From positions 64,993,461 through 65,057,460 of the forward strand of contig OY757904.1 in NCBI GenBank assembly GCA_963585895.1: a stretch of 64,000 nucleotides of DNA. Reading direction: 5' to 3'. The notes under the pieces are model-generated. The model was not told the origin of the DNA, did not search any database, and saw only the letters and a program-made list of their open reading frames with translations. Source of the stretch: Sepioteuthis lessoniana. Lineage: Eukaryota; Mollusca; Cephalopoda; Myopsida; Loliginidae. The stretch's first letter is position 1; each line of letters begins with the position of its first letter. Shown piece after piece: positions 12,201-23,287 of the stretch. The translations under genes and the position numbers were made by a program.

Positions 12201-13290
12201 TAGCTCCCTGTCTCAGTCATCAAATCTATTTTATGAAGTAGTGTCTTCTTATTCTGCAGGGAATAGAGTAAACATATGCAAAGCCCCACAGACAATGCAT
12301 GAGGAAATCAAAAATCCATATAAAGTTATGCATTTCTTTATCCTAGGAAAGTCACAGGAAATTAGTTTTCTATAATAAAATGAATTACAGTGTGTATAAA
12401 ATTGATATATACAGAGCAGTGAAGTAACGCAATGAATATTCAGTAAGGTTGAAATAAATTTGCCGGCTTTTGAACTCGTTCTTTTTTATCGGTTTTGTGT
12501 TATTTTTTTATGGAAAGCATAATCTATTGATTTGCGCATAGATCTCAAAACTGGCCTGAGGTAGATTCTATTGAAGTTCAGCAGGAGATCCTGCTACAGG
12601 TCTTTTCACTTCATGAGATATATGTCTAAGAGAAGGGCAAACAGCTAAACAACTTGACATTCATGTTGCTTTTCGATTTTCCAGAACGAGGTTGGATAAA
12701 ATGTCGAAGTGCCTTCAGGGACTCTAGTTCCTGGTTTTACTTTTCAATGTCACATTGTAAGCGAATGGTACCAGCGTGTTTTCAGGGAAGCCAACACCTG
12801 GAAGAAAGACGAGGGAACCTAGTCCAACATCATGCCCCCTAGGCTTATAACCGTAACCCAATTTTACACGTCTTATCTACCCATCTTATACAGCATTGCT
12901 GTTGTCTAGACATATGCCTCTCAGTTCGGATGTGTGGTCGTTCTCATGTCTCAAACTTTTCTGTTGGTTACGGATCAGACGAGTCTTACAGTGGCTGTCT
13001 CAGTCGATAATCGTTTTGAGTTATGTTTCTTACGAATGAAGAAAATCAGTTTCTATTCTCTTGTTCGTAAGCCTTGCTATAAAATTATTCGACTTGGTAA
13101 CCTGTAAGGAAAATTTTTTTTGTGTTCAAACCAATCTAGATTAATATATGGTATATTTAATACCGGTGGCCAAAATAATCTAATAATAATATGAAGTAAT
13201 GATGATTCAGAAACTGCTAAAGTTTTCGTCCCGTCAGCGTCTTTGATGCGTGCGTGCGTGTTCTTAGATGCATGCGCACGTGTGGTACTA
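9206..13290. other. Long stretch without recognisable genes
   Basis: AT-rich with many short non-conserved frames. A locally GC-richer patch lies at about 11790-11960 and a moderately GC-richer one at 12650-12850; neither gave a recognisable product. A small tail-like SINE fragment may lie at about 10200-10262. Confidence 0.5.
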
Positions 13291-13580
13291 TTTACCCAAC
13301 CCCTCCACTCGGGCAGGATATGACACAAGGTCAATTTTTAAGGGGAGTTTAACAGGTTTGAATTCAGAGTTTTTCCTTCTCCTAGACTAGTTGCCTAACC
13401 AAGGCTGAAGAACCTAGTCTGTCCTACTATTTACCCATAGTTGGAGGGAGAATAATTGAATTCATACCTTTCCCAAGGGTATTAGAGCTATGAGAATTGC
13501 AATCAGTATCGTCCAGGATTTGAACTCGTATCGCCGTGTTCATTTCCTACGGCGATAACGAGTACACCACGGGCACCTCC
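13291..13580 (-). mobile_element. tRNA-derived SINE, family A, near full length
   Basis: On the minus strand: tRNA-like head with an A-box-like region (GTGGTGTACTCGTTATCGCC) and B-box-like GAGTTCAAATCCTGG; central block ACCCTTGGGAAAGGTATGAA and CAACTATGGGTAAATAGTAG; then AGGTTCTTCAGCCTTGGTTA, GGAAAACTCTGAATTCAAAC and a 3' end CATATCCTGCCCGAGTGGAG. About 290 bases. The same family recurs at 18784, 45947 and 55867 and in decayed form elsewhere. Confidence 0.8.
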
Positions 13581-14104
13581 ATGCGTGCGTGTGGTCAACA
13601 AGGGTACACAGATATCTTCTCTGCAGATTTTGCCTGTCTATCTCATTCGAAAATATTAGTTACTCTTATGCAGATTTAGTTTCGCCCGCGCGATACACTG
13701 ACAAAATGCGCACACACAGCAGACAACCAATCCAAAACAAAACCTAATGATTCAAAAATTAAAACCCAAATGTGAACTATCTTATTTGGGTTCAAAAACC
13801 ATTCCCGCTTTTCGACGGAGACAAAAACATGAAGCTCTGTTCAGTCTTTTTTGTCAATTGTATAGCCTCCATTCATACTTTTCTGACTACGAATTTAATT
13901 TTGATTTTTGCAATGACAATTAAAATATACATTTTTAACAAATAGAATTTTTGACAAAAACATTTGCAGATCCTGAATTTCCGTTACATTCTTAGTGTAA
14001 CAAGATCTGTTTAATCTACCACCATAGAAAGAAAAAAGAAGTTAACCAGTTTTTTCTGAGGTCACCAAATAAGATTGGCCGCTGTTGGGTAAAAAAAAAA
14101 AAGG
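13581..14104. other. Anonymous sequence
   Basis: No supported feature. Confidence 0.4.
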
Positions 14105-14112
14105 AAAAAAGT

Positions 14113-14448
14113 TTGTTTTTTCTTCACCAAATCAAAGTAATCCCCTACTTGGGTACTGATTTATTGGGTCGCATAGGCCTTAATAAAGTTATCTTTACTC
14201 ATAATACAATCAGTCCGTACCCTTGTGCTAAAGTCACAGTCAGAAAACAAAAAAAACTCAAATGTTCAGCTATTTATGGACTAGAAGAAGGAGGAGTCAA
14301 AGTATTCATACATCAAGGTTTGGTCTCGCAAGATTTACTTCGAACACTAGACAAGTTTCTTATGAGTCGTGACTCAAAGAGCGGCCATGTTTCCTTCTCC
14401 CGGATATCTTGCATGCTAGAATCGTGCGCGCCTTTTTCGCCTCACAAG
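14113..14448 (+). other. Open reading frame ending at a consensus splice donor (unidentified)
   Basis: 112 open codons with mixed, protein-like composition in an AT-rich setting. There is no ATG at the left end (the frame opens with TTG in a T-rich run), so it is not a complete gene. Near its start it reads PYLGTDLLGRIGLN, which resembles the L-G-x-D-h-L block that follows the active site in retropepsins, but no catalytic D-T/S-G is seen upstream. At 14446-14454 the sequence AAGGTAAGT is a perfect donor consensus in phase 0. It could be a host exon, a retroelement relic or chance; I do not recognise the protein. Confidence 0.3.
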
Positions 14449-14765
14449 GTAAGTTATTTGCCCTACCGCTAAAGTCATCGAAGTGACGGTGGTGGTTGGC
14501 CGTATGATGCCTCCTACGCGCGGTGTTATTTGCTTTTTGAGTGTTCAGTGAACCCAAATAAAAGACAGTTGGTTTCTCGATTCGTTTTTTGTGTGTCTTT
14601 CTTTTGTTGATCCAATCGTTCGCATGTACGTGTTGAATGCCCCTTGCCAGACCATCCAACGTTATATTCACAAAAGTCTTACATGATTATCGGTCAACTC
14701 CCATCTCCTACTGCATTTTAGTTCGTTCTTCACTACAGTGGTTTATATGACATTAAACAAAAAAA

Positions 14766-14770
14766 TCAAA

Positions 14771-14812
<42 letters not shown>
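14766..14812. repeat. (CT)n microsatellite
   Basis: CT repeats with one TTT interruption. Confidence 0.9.
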
Positions 14813-14813
<1 letters not shown>

Positions 14814-16320
14814 CATTTCAGTTATAGTTTTAATTAATGTTGCCCATGATTATTGGTCGTCTCATTGTCAGAATACGGTGCTTCGTTATATTTTGATATT
14901 TTACTGAAGCTCATATGTTATATACTCTTGAATAGTTTAAGATATATAATTTTTTTTTATTATTATTCATAGTACCCTTCGTCTTCATTCAATGATTTTT
15001 TTAAATTTTTCTCTTCATCGTATGCATTTTGTTTCCTTTTCTCTTTCTCTTAATAGTAGAACTGTCTGATCATTTAACAGCGTGTATCTACAAAAAAAGC
15101 TTATAAACCATTTATTTAATATATCTGTAAAAACAAGATTTGGCATGATTGATATTGGCATAAAATCCAACCAAACTGAAAGCCAATATTTTCGGTCTTG
15201 TTTTTTTGTTTTTTTTTGTTTCATCGAAACTCAAAGGCTGCTGTTCCATTGTGAAAGCTTTATCAAAACGTAGTAATGAATGATAGTGCTTCCTTAATGA
15301 AAGACGAAGATTACAGTTTGCTGTCCCTAGAATTTTAGTTATAATCAAGATTTTTAAAGTAGAGTGGCTGTTAGCAGTGTGTCTTGAAAAATATGTTGAA
15401 GTTATCAAATAACACTATTATGATCTTGCAGGTGCACTTAAAGATAATTAACAACAATTAAAGAATGAATTAAATGCACCACATAAACTCCGTAATGTCA
15501 TCTAACTTTTAACGAGTATTTGAGATATAATTATTCTCCCGACGAAATTTTCTTAACAAACTTTAATAATTTCAAAAAATGTTTGCATCATTTAGTCATA
15601 GTAATTTCTATTTGAATAACTAAATTATAATAAATAATAGTGATATTGGCCCTGTTTATTTTTCCCAAAGGCAGAAGGAGGTGAACACTCTTCGTATTCT
15701 CTGAAAATAGTCAATATCCAAATTCGTAGCATATATCGTTGAGAAGTGTCCTTTCATTTCAATATCGAAAGAGATTATTGAAAATTGAATTTTATATATC
15801 AGAAGGAGAGATTTATACAATGAAAACCTGTTGGGGGGTTTTGTATCCATTAAAACATATATAAATTGGCATAATCACCCTATAGTGCTTTATTATCGAA
15901 ATGAAGTAAATAATAACGTTTAGATTAATAAATGAAAATATTTAAGATTCCGAATAAAAATAATTTTCTTGAGCAAGTAAAGAAAATGTTACCCCTTATA
16001 ATTGACTCCATCTCAAAAAAACATGCCCGATACTATGTTCAAATCAAGCATTATTGAATCATTGTGGTTAAAATAATGTCTAAAAACTTAACTCCTGAGA
16101 GAGAATGTTCTGTTTGTAGTTAAAAGATCACTTGAACTTGGCTAGCGATCCAAGACATAAATTGACATAAACAGAAGTTCAAAGATATTTCCACGCACAC
16201 GCATATGTAACAGCACATAGGAATAGGTGTGCTATTACGCCGGCGAGATATTTTTGAATATTCGAAAAATAAGAGGATTTATAATTATGATTATACCTTA
16301 CTCATTTTCAAATTTTTACA
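14813..16320. other. Anonymous AT-rich stretch
   Basis: Only short, non-conserved open frames (such as 15112-15408 minus). Nothing recognisable. Confidence 0.5.
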
Positions 16321-16324
16321 CCTA

Positions 16325-17090
16325 CGTTAGTCGATTGTTTCTCACTGGAATTTGAGTGACAGAAAGTCTCCTGAAGTCTCCAGAAATCTTCTCAGTATTT
16401 TGGCCGATCTCATTTGTGCAGTAGTTTGGATGGTCCCCATTCGTCCTTTTATTTTTCTGTCCTCCAGTCCTTGTACCACTCTTTTGGTGACTATAAAGGA
16501 ACACCAATTACAACAGGTATCACTATCACTTTCATGTTCCATAGATTTTACACTTCACTAGAGAGGTCCAAGTATTTATATTTCTTTTCGCTTTCTTTCT
16601 GCTTTACCCTGTGCTTAGCCGGGACAGCAAATTCTACAATTCCACAAGTTCTATTTTCTTATTGATAATTACAAGGTCTAGTTGTCTGACTGAGATTTTT
16701 AAATCCCTTTTTATGCCAAAATCGTATTGGAATTTGTGTGTCTCATTCTCCAGGACATATTTTGGGCGGGTTGAACAAATAACTTTAGTTCGTATAGTCA
16801 AATTTCAATTTCTTGCACAATTCCCTTGCCATCCCCTTGTCGTTTTTAGTCTTATACTCTTTCTGTGCGAATTTGCCACATTCACATACGTGATTATTCG
16901 TTTCGTCTCTATCACCAAATAATCTACACCGGCTATTTTTTTGCGTCTTATCTTTTTTTGCTTTGCTATGGTTGGTCATTATGGCGATGTTTTGAGCTTC
17001 CATTTAAAGAGATTCAGTTTCTCTCGCAAAGTTTACCTTTTTTAGCCACGTGCAATGTTTCTCATGAGAATGGACTGACTGTCATAAAAT
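16325..17090 (-). mobile_element. CCHC/REL-type LINE, 3' terminal fragment
   Basis: Minus-strand reading gives a C-terminal segment of a non-LTR retrotransposon. Residues in 17003-16785 include AKKDKTQKNSRCRLFGDRDE followed by NNHVCECGKFAQKEY, a decayed zinc-knuckle (second C replaced by F), and TIQTTAQMRSAKILRRFLET in 16542-16342 is the conserved C-terminus. The nearest sister copy is at 20895-21630. Elements with a C-terminal CCHC plus a restriction-like endonuclease belong to the R2/R4/NeSL-type early-branching LINEs; assignment here is by motif order only. Frames are shifted several times. Confidence 0.6.
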
Positions 17091-17180
17091 GAAGAAGAAG
17101 AAGAGGAGAAGAAGAAGAAGAAGAAGAAGAAGAAGAAGAAGAAGAAGAAGAAGAAGAAGAAGAAGAAGAAGAAGAAGAAG
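17091..17180. repeat. (GAA)n microsatellite
   Basis: GAA/AAG repeat with one early AGGAG interruption, abutting the 5' side of the minus-strand LINE fragment. A similar (GAA)n at 31147 follows the 3' end of a sister fragment. Confidence 0.9.
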
Positions 17181-17363
17181 ACCTAAAGCAAATCCTTTCT
17201 ACCTTTCGCACGGGTCAACTCACGGTGAGCAATCCCATGTTTTTCCAACGTTGTCTTCTTAAAATGCTTGAAAGATGTTATGTGTAAAATCATTGCTGTA
17301 TATTAACTGTGTTTTAAATGCAAAAAGAGTATTACTGTAATTTCAAGTTACAGTTGAACTACG

Positions 17364-17376
17364 AAAACTGAGGTAA
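17364..17376. repeat. Target-site duplication, left copy
   Basis: AAAACTGAGGTAA here and again at 17480-17492, exactly flanking the SINE C fragment. Confidence 0.85.
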
Positions 17377-17479
17377 GTAAAGTAAAGTTAGCGACCATAG
17401 TCGAGGGTGACCCGAAGGCTCCCTTTTCGATAGCTACTACACCAAGGTGTAGGGGAGGGCGCTACTCCATTCCCTGGGT
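17377..17479 (-). mobile_element. SINE family C, 5'-truncated
   Basis: Minus strand gives GGGAATGGAGTAGCGCCCTC, then GGAGCCTTCGGGTCACCCTCG and GACTATGGTCGCTAAC, ending in a short (CTTTA)-like tail rather than (TA)n. The tRNA-like head is missing. Bounded by a perfect 13-base target-site duplication. Confidence 0.8.
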
Positions 17480-17754
17480 AAAACTGAGGTAAACGATGCT
17501 AATACTTTGTGAATTTAGTACAGTTTGAAAACCATCGTTAGAGTAAGGTAAGACTAATTTGGAAACTTCGTGTTAGACGATGAAATAGGTAGAAAAAAGA
17601 AAAATGATAAAGTGCATGACTCCAAACCCTTATAAAACCGTTAAAAACACGTGTATGTCTATATAAAAGACAAAAGATTAAGAACCCCAGACAACAGTAG
17701 AATTGACGGTATTTTATAAAATGAAGTTCCAAAAAAAGCAAATCTTTTTTTTTT

Positions 17755-17995
17755 TACTTTTGGCACTAGTAAACTCACAGTTAGCTATCCGATCTTTTTA
17801 TTATTTAGTCATTTTAAAATGTATGAAAGATTTTATTTTGTGTAAAACGAGTACTGTGTATTATTTGAGCATTAATGAAAAATACAATCATGGTAATTTC
17901 CAGTTGCAGATGAACCATGAAAAAGTGGTAACAATGCTGAATATAATAATATTATTTTGGAATTTATTACAGTTTGAAAACGTAAGTTAGCGTAA
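17755..17995 (+). repeat. Anonymous duplicated sequence, copy 2, uninterrupted
   Basis: Homologue of 17205-17545 without the SINE. It shows the empty-site state of the SINE C target. Confidence 0.6.
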
Positions 17996-18118
17996 AAATA
18001 GAATGCCTCTAAAGATGCAATGAAGCATAAATAAGGACTATCTGATGAATTTAATGGACTTTAATGAGTTAAAACTTAATACATGCAAAAATGGGGAATG
18101 ATTTTTCTCGGAAGCCAT

Positions 18119-20181
18119 AGGAAGCAGCATGGTGGAAGTAAGGTAGTGGTGGATGGGTCAACGCCATACCTAAGCAGGTGATGGGCATTTGAATCCCACG
18201 GGACTACTGCCAGGATTAAGATAGTTCGATTGGGAAACTACTGCTGCTCATCTATTAGGGTGGCTTCTATAGATGAGAATAAAAACACAGCCATCAAAAG
18301 ATTACTATGATTCATACACAAACCACTTGTTCAAACCGCATCGATCTTGGCGTGGGTAAAATCCTTTTTATCACGCGAAGAGCGATGTGGTTTGAACAAA
18401 TCCTGCTCAGGTCGGAGCGCTGGCTTTAGTGTTCGAAAAATCAGTTATAGAGCTCAAACTAAAACAAAAATTGCAAAAATGCAAAAGCACAATACAAATA
18501 GCGATATTCACCGTTAGAACTTTGAATAAAATAAGCCAACTACCGGAGCTGACAGCTTCTGCTACAAATCATAACTAGACATAAAACGAGCTATCCCTAC
18601 TCGTTCGTAGCTTCCCGAAACACAGCCGTGGAGACATGAATGCCCAAATTGGTAAAAACAAACAGCAAATTCAGCTTATAGAACTCGTCAAAAAGAAATG
18701 GGTAACAATAACAAATTTCACGCTAGAAAATAGATTAACATGCCTCAATACTAGATTTCAGAAAAGAAAGAGAGAACTATGGTCGTATATACCCAACCCC
18801 TCTGCTCGGGCAGGATATGACAAAAGGTCAATCTTTTTAAGAGGAGTTTAAAAGGTTTGAATTCAGAGTTTTCCTTCTCCTAGACTAGTTGCCTAACCAA
18901 GGCTGAAGAACCTAGTCTGCCCTACTATTTACCCATAGCTAGAGGGAGAATAATTGGATTCATACCTTTCCGAAGGGTATTAGTGCAATGTGAAATACAA
19001 TCAGTCTCGTCCAGGATTTGAACTCGTGTCGCCGTGTCCATTTCATGCGACGATAACCATTACACCACGGGAGAACTATGGTAATACACCTACACAAACA
19101 ATACTAATGCACAGATAGACTACACCCTCATAAAAAAGAAATAAAATAATAGTGCATTGAATTGCGAGGTATATTCCTCTTTCAAGGGTACATCCTCCGA
19201 TCGCCGAATTGTCACGACCAATATACGACTGAGCCTATGAAACAATGCTGCCAGAACCAGAACAACCGTACACTATGACTGGTAATTGCTTAACAACGGG
19301 GATATTAAACATAAAAAGACATTAACACAAAGAAACAAACTTGATGCACTTCAGGAGATGTCAGAAAAACCTACTCCGAATGATAAATATTAGAACTTCG
19401 TCAATGCCCACTTAGAAGCCAAGTTAACAAGGAGCTAATCCAAGAGTCCCATGGGAGATATTAGCGGTTCGAAAAAAGCGTGCAGACCTAAAAACCGCTG
19501 CCTAACGAGGAATACAACAAATATCAATATTCAGAAACTTATAAAGGCACAAAATAAACTAACATATGCCTAAAAGAACAAAGAAAATACATCCAAAATT
19601 AGATCAATAAGATTAGAGACTCGGCTGAAGAGAGACAATCTAGGGTAGTATGGCAGACGGTAAACAAAGTGGGCAGAAGGAAGAGTACTACGAAAGCTAA
19701 ACTGAAAGTTATCAGCCATGAAGAACGAATACACCGGTGGAATCAACATTTTGACAATTTAAGTTTAGACCGATTATTAGTAATCAGCTGCCATCAAACT
19801 AGGACAGTTTATACAAGAAGGACTCGACTCAGTACTGAGAAAAATTAGAAATTAGAAAGCAGCGGAACTTAATAAAATAACACAAGAAGTATGGAAGATA
19901 AGTGAATTCGAAAACGTTCTGCTCCGACACTGTAATGCTGTATATAAATAGAACACAATAGACGGATGGATTAAGGAATGCATCCACCTTTTCCCTAAAA
20001 AAAGTGACCTCGGAATAGCCAAGAACTACCAAGGTATAACTTACATCCATAGAGGCCAAGATCTACAATGCTCTACTATGCAACCACATTGAACCGAAAA
20101 TTGAGAAGATACTTAGGAAGAACCAAAATGGCTTTCGGAGGAATAGATCCATAACATCACAAATTTTGACTATCCGCGCTG
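18119..20181 (+). mobile_element. RTE-like LINE copy 2, decayed, interrupted by SINE A
   Basis: Begins at the same 5' sequence as copy 1 (GGAAGCAGCATGGTGGAAGT). It keeps part of the endonuclease start (AVRTLN-like block near 18510), then an internal deletion joins it to the GDMNAQIGKN region (GDxN motif of APE endonucleases, 18631-18654). After the nested SINE it continues through the linker and early reverse transcriptase (KIYNALLCNHIEPKIEKILR near 20055-20110) and breaks off at about 20181, next to a CCHC/REL LINE fragment. Multiple stops and shifts; inactive. Confidence 0.75.
18784..19070 (-). mobile_element. SINE family A nested in RTE copy 2
   Basis: Near full-length family A: head with B-box-like GAGTTCAAATCCTGG, central block ACCCTTCGGAAAGGTATGAA and AGCTATGGGTAAATAGTAGG, 3' end CCTGCCCGAGCAGAGGGGTT. 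A direct 12-base duplication GAGAACTATGGT lies at 18772-18783 and 19071-19082, and the host LINE reading resumes after it. The RTE copy is therefore older than the SINE insertion. Confidence 0.9.
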
Positions 20182-20189
20182 ATCATTTT

Positions 20190-20880
20190 TCTTCAACTAT
20201 CATCATTCTCAGATTGGTTTCGGTCCGGTATCTGATCCTCTCTCAAATCTGTTATGTGATACTATCGATGTATATTAGGTGATTTGTCATTTACAAAGTT
20301 TGTATCCCTCTGTGAATTTCCTGAGTACGTGGTTGGGTGGCATCATCGCTCTTACCAATTGTAATGGTGATAGTGCATCTCACGCTACTATCCCTCTGTG
20401 GATAGTGGCTTCAGCTAAGCTTTCCCCCGCTATGCGGTCATTTTCATTCTCCAGGTTTTCATGGTTTTCTCGATAAAGTCTACGATATGGTTTATGACTT
20501 GTACACTTTGATGCCGTTTATTATCCTGCTTTGCGGGGCCATTTTACATGCCTTTTTGAATTCAATCCATGCCACAGCAATATTTTTTGTCTTATGTTGC
20601 ACTCGTTGATATGTTGATAAATGTAGAGTAGCTCTTCTGTGCTTCTGGATTATTTGCAGCATCCTTTTTGTTCACGAGAAACAATTGTTAGCTAGTTATA
20701 AATCTCTTCCCCAATTACTGCCGTTAGTGTTTTCCACATCATAGATAGGCACTTCATGGGTCTGTAGTTGTTTGGGGCAGTTCCATTGAGGTGTTTTTCT
20801 AGATAAACAAACCTTTCCTATGGTTATCCATTCAGGTACAGCTTCTTGTAAGCATCTATTAATTTCTATTTATTATGATT
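20190..20880 (-). mobile_element. CCHC/REL-type LINE, reverse transcriptase fragment
   Basis: Minus-strand translation, with several stops and shifts, gives early reverse transcriptase blocks: CPKQLQTHEVP/NNYRPMKCL-like near 20780, EQKGCCK near 20665, an IEFKKA or LNSKRH palm block near 20560 and GIVA-DALSPLQLV near 20390 (the G-x-x-Q-G-D-x-L-S-P block with QG lost). The catalytic YxDD lies at or beyond the left break (TYTSIVS near 20275). It abuts the end of RTE copy 2. Confidence 0.6.
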
Positions 20881-20894
20881 ATTACTACTCATTA

Positions 20895-21630
20895 GAGTTT
20901 TTCACATCAGCGTAAGCTGATAGTCTCTCACTGGAGTTTGAGTGACAGTAAGTCTCCTCAAGTCTCCAGGAATCTTCTCAGTATTCAGGCCGTTTTCAAT
21001 AATGCTGTTGTTTGGATGGTCTCCACTCGGTTACCAACTTCTAAATCTTCCAGGCCCTTTAATAATCCTTTAGTCATCGTGCCAAAGGCACCAATCACAA
21101 TTCGTATAATTGTCACCTTCATGTTCCATATTTTTTCGATTCTCTAGCAAGGTCGAGGTACTTTTCTCTCTTTTCACATGCATTCAGTTTTATTCTGTGG
21201 TCTGCCGGTACAGCTAAGTCGACAGTTTTGCAGATTTTCTTTTTTTTTTTTATTGTTGCTTATTTTTAGATCTGGTTTTTGGCCCGAGATTAGGTGATCC
21301 GTTTGTATATCAAAGTCCAATAGGAGTTTGTGAGTGTCATTTTCTACGACAGGTGCTGGGTTTTGCATATACCATTTGTTGCCATGGTCAAATTTCCCAG
21401 TGGATCACCTTGCCCACCCAGTCATGTCTAACCTTGTACTCTTTCTGTGCCAATTTGCTGCATTCGCTTATTATGTGATTGATGGTTTCATCTCTGTCAC
21501 TGCATTGTCTGGACATGCTATTTTGTTGCGTCTTATCTATTCTCGCTTTGATATGATTGGTTCTTATGGCGCTGTTTTGTGCTGCCATTAGGTGAGATTC
21601 TGTTTCTCTCTTAAGGTTTCCTTTTCTTAG
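20895..21630 (-). mobile_element. CCHC/REL-type LINE, 3' terminal fragment
   Basis: The best preserved C-terminus of this family. At 21588-21388: AIRTNHIKARIDKTQQN then SRQCSDRDETINHIISECSK, a C-x2-C...H-x4-C knuckle whose first C is now S. At about 21290-21195: QKPDL, then about 20 residues later TVDLAVPADHRIKLN in a shifted frame, which fits a PD...D restriction-like endonuclease core. The end of the frame reads ETWGDLLSL-like sequence near 20950. The 3' end at about 20890 joins a TTA-rich tract, a candidate trinucleotide tail. It lies upstream, in minus-strand sense, of the RT fragment at 20190-20880, so the two belong to different or rearranged copies. Confidence 0.65.
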
Positions 21631-21639
21631 CTATTATTA

Positions 21640-22189
21640 TTATTAATATTATTATTACTTTGTCTTAAGATTTTTATTCTTTACCAAACACCGGGTTGTA
21701 CTGTTCTATCGGTAATACAAGCGACACAGAATCTCAAACAAATCATTAATACTTACGAAACTTACTAACATGCTCTAAATGGAAAATCAAGCATTTCCAA
21801 ACGTCATGTGAGCCACTTAGAACATAGAAAATTAGATTAGTAATCGAACCATCAATCTTTTTCTAATTCCTGCGTACTTAACTCTCTATTATTTTCATTT
21901 TATCACCTAATGAGAGTAATGTTATGTGCATATTTGAATCATTTTATTTTAAATTTTCTTTGTATTTATTATCATAAATAAATCATGACGGAACATGATT
22001 CGTAATTTTCTTTCTTGGGTAATGTGGTTTAGTTGACTCAGTTTATTTACTCAGAGTAAAATAGTTTAACATATTGCTTACAGTAATATTACTTATTTGT
22101 TTGCGCAGTTAAATTTCCTCAAGTACTGCTAATGAACATAGGAACTCACGTACTTCCATCTATTGATCTGGTTATGTTTTGTTACATAT
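21640..22189. other. Anonymous AT-rich stretch with a short (ATT)n tract
   Basis: ATT repeats at about 21634-21658; otherwise nothing recognisable. Confidence 0.45.
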
Positions 22190-22554
22190 AAACCCTTGAG
22201 GGTTTAAGGAAAGGAATAGCACCCACCTCAACTCCTCGGTTTGGTTTGGTTTGGTTTCTTTGTTTAATGGCATATCAAACTTTGTAGTTTATTTAATGCC
22301 AAAGCTATTCTCCTAGAAGAACAGTAGTGGTACTATTTAACCCATAGCTGGGAGTATGAGTATCATACCTTTCCCAAGGGTATTTGCCCGAAAGTGAAAG
22401 TAATAGCGCGACTGGAGTTCGAACTTGCATACTACGATTTTGTAGTCCATCACTTTAACCATTACACCACGAGGACAACCCACTCGACTCCTCGGGGATG
22501 TAGCCATTAAAAAAGGAACCTTCGGGTCATCCTCAACTACAGTCGGACAACTAA

Positions 22555-22557
<3 letters not shown>
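22190..22557 (+). mobile_element. SINE family C fragment split by SINE B
   Basis: The left part (GGAATAGCACCCACCTCAAC, to 22239) and right part (GGGGATGTAGCCATTAAAAA, GGAACCTTCGGGTCATCCTC, from 22485) join into a family C 3' half once the SINE B insert is set aside. It continues into a (TA)n tail at 22558. Confidence 0.7.
22240..22484 (-). mobile_element. tRNA-derived SINE, family B, near full length, nested in SINE C
   Basis: Minus strand: tRNA-like head with A-box-like CGTGGTGTAATGGTTAAAG and B-box-like CAAGTTCGAACTCCAG; central block ACCCTTGGGAAAGGTATGA and CAGCTATGGGTTAAATAGTA; then the tail TTTGGCATTAAATAAACTAC and ATATGCCATTAAACAAAGAA followed by (AACC)n. Flanked by C(A/G)ACTCCTCGG at 22229-22239 and 22485-22495, an 11-base target-site duplication with one change. 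Confidence 0.85.

Positions 22558-22632
<75 letters not shown>
22558..22632. repeat. (TA)n microsatellite between SINE C tail and Penelope-like left arm
   Basis: Pure TA repeat. It could be the SINE C tail, the 3' flank of the Penelope-like copy, or both. Confidence 0.95.
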
Positions 22633-22637
<5 letters not shown>

Positions 22638-23056
22638 TTAGGCAGCATTTCTTCGTTAATGCAAATTTCATTAAACATAATAGACATTTTATGTCTACAT
22701 ATTTTCTTTTGGATCCGTTCGAATTCCCGTATTACTTTTATTGTATTCTGGGGGAATTGATTTATGTATTGTCCATAGTTGCATGTATCCCTAGTACTTT
22801 CTGCCCGACTTTGGGCCATCATCAGGGGAGGATCTACTACAAAAGTGATGTAACTTTTGTTTTAGCATATTACCAACTGTGTAAGGGCGTCTTTGCCGTT
22901 GAAGGCTGTGGCGTTTGTTTTTGAATGTGATTCTATATTAGTGCCAGTAGCTAAAGACATTTAAGTACATTAGCACTGGTTTGAAAATTAATTCTATTAA
23001 GTGTTGGCTGTAGGTTACTGATATGTAATGCTTCGAGAATCTGAAGTTTTTGTTTA

Positions 23057-23287
23057 TTATTTTGATGTTCTAATATTGTTGTGTTGTCGGTGAGAATTTT
23101 CCGTAGCTGTGTCGTTGGGCATGAATGTTTTTTTAAATGCTGAGCTATTGAACTTGTGTCTGAAAGGTGGCATTGTCAGTCTCCTCGACAGGGTAGTTGA
23201 GGTTAAACCAACATATATATTATTATTATCAGAGATACAATCTCCTAAAGGACATTTAAATTTATATATAACGTTGGTTTTTTGCAA
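23057..23287 (-). pseudogene. GIY-YIG endonuclease fragment (left arm)
   Basis: Contains TNVIYKFKCPLGDC (GIY-equivalent plus the C-x4-C pair typical of Penelope-like endonucleases) and NNIYVGLTSTTLSRRL (YIG-equivalent and conserved R). An extra C shifts the frame after LTM, so the H-x3-H, E and N blocks fall in another frame. Confidence 0.75.

Larger units (their letters stand above)
17205..17545 (+). repeat. Anonymous duplicated sequence, copy 1, split by a SINE
   Basis: Blocks GTCAACTCACGGTGAGCAATC, AAAATGCTTGAAAGATGTTA and TTTAGTACAGTTTGAAAACC recur in the same order at 17755-17995 with moderate divergence. The SINE C insertion at 17377-17479 interrupts this copy only. Nature of the unit unknown; it is non-coding as far as I can see. 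Confidence 0.6.

Noticed and set aside
14360-14671. 103-codon minus-strand frame
   Set aside because: Overlaps the plus-strand frame with the splice donor; no motif in either orientation strong enough to call a gene.
22337-22822. 161-codon frame on the minus strand
   Set aside because: It runs through a SINE, a (TA)n tract (Y-I repeats) and Penelope 3' UTR; it is not one protein.
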